Below, piece by piece: positions 4,436 through 5,455 of a stretch of DNA of 5,455 nucleotides. The translations under genes were made by a program, and so were the position numbers. Source of the DNA: JAUNKE01 sp041784625 (GTDB taxonomy: Bacteria > Bacillota > Clostridia > Peptostreptococcales > Filifactoraceae). The DNA lies in assembly GCA_041784625.1 (NCBI GenBank), contig JBHBDS010000160.1, positions 1-5,455 of the forward strand. The letters are read 5' to 3'. Within the stretch, counting starts at the first letter, position 1; each line of letters opens with the position of its first letter. The notes beneath the pieces were generated by a model, which was not told the origin of the DNA, did no database searches, and was given only the letters and a program-made list of their open reading frames with translations.

Positions 4436-5293
4436 ATGAGCAGAAGAAAAAACAAAAATATTTACGGACAACTTTTTTATGATTTTGCGTATCGAAAAAA
4501 ACAAAGCGAATTTGCCAAGGAAGAAATCGAACAAAAATTAAACTCCAAGGCCTTTCGAAAATATCGACGCAAAACCATCCGATCGGGAAAACTCATCGAG
4601 ATCGAGATATTCCCAATCTGGGATACCAAGAATCTAAATCGAGGAAAAAAAGAACGACTTTCTTCCGAGAAACAAATTCGACAAAACGAAAAAAACCGAA
4701 GAAAAAACGTCATCCGATTAGTCCACTGCAATTTTAAGGCAGGGGATTTGTGGATAACGCTAGGATATGCAGCAGGAAAAGAACCCATCGACGAAGAAAG
4801 AGCATATAAAAATATCACCAACTATATAAAATGTCTCCAGCGAGCAGCCAAGAAAAAAGGTGAGACACTAAAATACATTTACGTGACCGAAAAATCGAGC
4901 AAGGGAAGATACCACCATCATCTACTCTGCAATTTTAGCGATCGAGATGTAGCCGAAAGCAAATGGAAATTCGGGAAATACCCCCAAGCAAGAAGAATCA
5001 CCGAAGAAAATGGCAGCCTCGAGGGGCTAGCCAATTACCTATGCAAAGAGATCAAAGAAGAAAAAAACAAAAAATCCTATGGAGCGAGCCAGAACCTCAA
5101 AAAACCAAAAATCACGGTAGCAGACAATGCCGTCAAAAAAGGGCGTATCGCCAAAATCGCCCAAAACGAAAACGACTTGATGGAATACGCCGTGCGAGAA
5201 TACGATGGAGCAAGTTTCTTATCCTCCAAGGTGCTCTATAGCGACTATTGCGACGGGGCGTATGTTTATTTGAAACTGATAAAAAGAGAGTGA
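4436..5293 (+). CDS. rep: Rolling-circle replication initiator (HUH endonuclease, 285 aa)
   Basis: The protein nicks one strand at the origin and stays attached to the 5' end through a tyrosine, starting rolling-circle replication. The three family motifs are in order. Motif 1 is a hydrophobic strand (DLWITLGYA, 104-112). Motif 2 is the metal-binding His cluster (GRYHHHLLCNF, 157-167; His 160-162), preceded by the family-like LKYIYVTEKSSKG. Motif 3 is GLANYLCKEIK (197-207), with the probable nicking Tyr201 and Lys204. SYGASQNLKKP (214-224) and the Tyr-rich C-terminus (YCDGAYVYLKLIK) also resemble the Bacillota plasmid and inovirus G2P-like Rep group. Only one tyrosine lies in motif 3, unlike phiX174-type proteins. 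The basic N-terminus (1-90) may bind the origin. No ribosome binding site precedes the ATG, suggesting low expression. Confidence 0.88.
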   Translation: MSRRKNKNIYGQLFYDFAYRKKQSEFAKEEIEQKLNSKAFRKYRRKTIRSGKLIEIEIFPIWDTKNLNRGKKERLSSEKQIRQNEKNRRKNVIRLVHCNFKAGDLWITLGYAAGKEPIDEERAYKNITNYIKCLQRAAKKKGETLKYIYVTEKSSKGRYHHHLLCNFSDRDVAESKWKFGKYPQARRITEENGSLEGLANYLCKEIKEEKNKKSYGASQNLKKPKITVADNAVKKGRIAKIAQNENDLMEYAVREYDGASFLSSKVLYSDYCDGAYVYLKLIKRE

Positions 5294-5300
5294 GGAAAAT

Positions 5301-5455
5301 ATGAAAGTAAAATTCTTTTCCCATGATACAACGTGGAAATTAGAAAAAGACATTAACGAATTTTTAGAGCAAGATATTGAAGTGATTCAAATTCAAATGA
5401 CAACAGGAAATCATGCGCATCACGTGCTAATAACTTACGAGGAAAAAACCGAGGA
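5301..5455 (+). CDS. Cse60-like small protein, cut by the window end
   Basis: The first 51 residues are visible: a short strand (MKVKFFSHD), an acidic helix (WKLEKDINEFLEQ), a strand (DIEVIQIQM), a turn, and a strand with histidines (NHAHHVLITYEE). This order and the KVK-F...LE..INEFL...D I.VI.I pattern resemble the Cse60 family of about 60 residues. That family is named for a sigma-E-controlled Bacillus sporulation gene, but related proteins occur widely on Gram-positive mobile elements; the biochemical role is unknown. It starts 7 bases after the rep stop, with TGAGGA as ribosome binding site, so it is probably co-transcribed with rep. The family assignment is from memory of the pattern and is moderate. 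Confidence 0.6.
   Translation, partial: MKVKFFSHDTTWKLEKDINEFLEQDIEVIQIQMTTGNHAHHVLITYEEKTE

Noticed and set aside
4477..4821. Leftward frame of 114 residues within rep.
   Set aside because: It lies entirely opposite the Rep coding region, which has clear HUH motifs, and has no translation signals.
1..5455. CRISPR array, tRNA, rRNA, insertion sequence or known toxin-antitoxin pair.
   Set aside because: No regularly spaced repeats, cloverleaf-like GTTCRA segment, transposase motif or recognisable toxin family was found on either strand.
1..5455. A definite inovirus genome.
   Set aside because: No Zot/gpI-like Walker ATPase and no small coat protein with signal peptide is present in the window, so the Rep type alone does not distinguish phage from plasmid.

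Overview
The window looks like part of a small mobile replicon, either a rolling-circle plasmid or a filamentous-phage-like or integrated relative, from a Gram-positive low-to-mid-GC host, most likely Bacillota. The reasons are strong Shine-Dalgarno sequences of the AAAGGAGGTGA type before nearly every gene, sigma-A-type promoters with 17-base spacers, base composition of roughly 40% GC by eye with an A-rich coding strand, a rolling-circle (HUH) Rep of a kind common in Bacillota plasmids and inoviruses, and a small protein resembling the spore protein family Cse60. The species cannot be named. No capsid, Zot/gpI-type assembly ATPase, relaxase, integrase or resistance gene is visible, so plasmid versus phage stays open.

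Positions 1-1310 hold short rightward genes (starts at 10, 555 and 1307) alternating with two leftward genes (214-474 and 770-1228). Each leftward gene has its own sigma-A-type promoter and strong ribosome binding site, and its end overlaps the end of the preceding rightward gene. The two gaps that separate the divergent genes carry the same imperfect repeat, which supplies both the -35 box of the leftward promoter and the ribosome binding site of the rightward gene. This looks like a duplicated cargo cassette.

Positions 1307-4240 form a tight rightward operon: a helical protein, a helix-turn-helix protein with a coiled coil, a two-pass membrane protein with a long coiled coil, an unrecognised 198-residue protein, a small basic helical protein, a zinc ribbon whose frame overlaps the next gene by 101 bases, a 105-residue protein, and a cysteine-rich 212-residue protein. 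Several neighbours overlap by 4 to 23 bases. The operon ends in a long hairpin that can terminate transcription in both directions.

Positions 4241-4435 are a compact control region. They contain a leftward promoter aimed at the operon hairpin (a probable short RNA of about 70 bases), a perfect 9-base inverted repeat that may be the replication origin or a Rep operator, and a probable rep promoter whose -35 box overlaps that repeat. The Rep gene (4436-5293) follows without any recognisable ribosome binding site, and a Cse60-like gene begins at 5301 and runs off the window.

The working model, which is inference, is that Rep starts rolling-circle replication at the hairpin before its own gene and may regulate itself there. 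The DNA-binding and membrane coiled-coil pair might anchor or partition the replicon, and the leftward genes are independently expressed accessory genes. Most products match no family that can be named from sequence alone.
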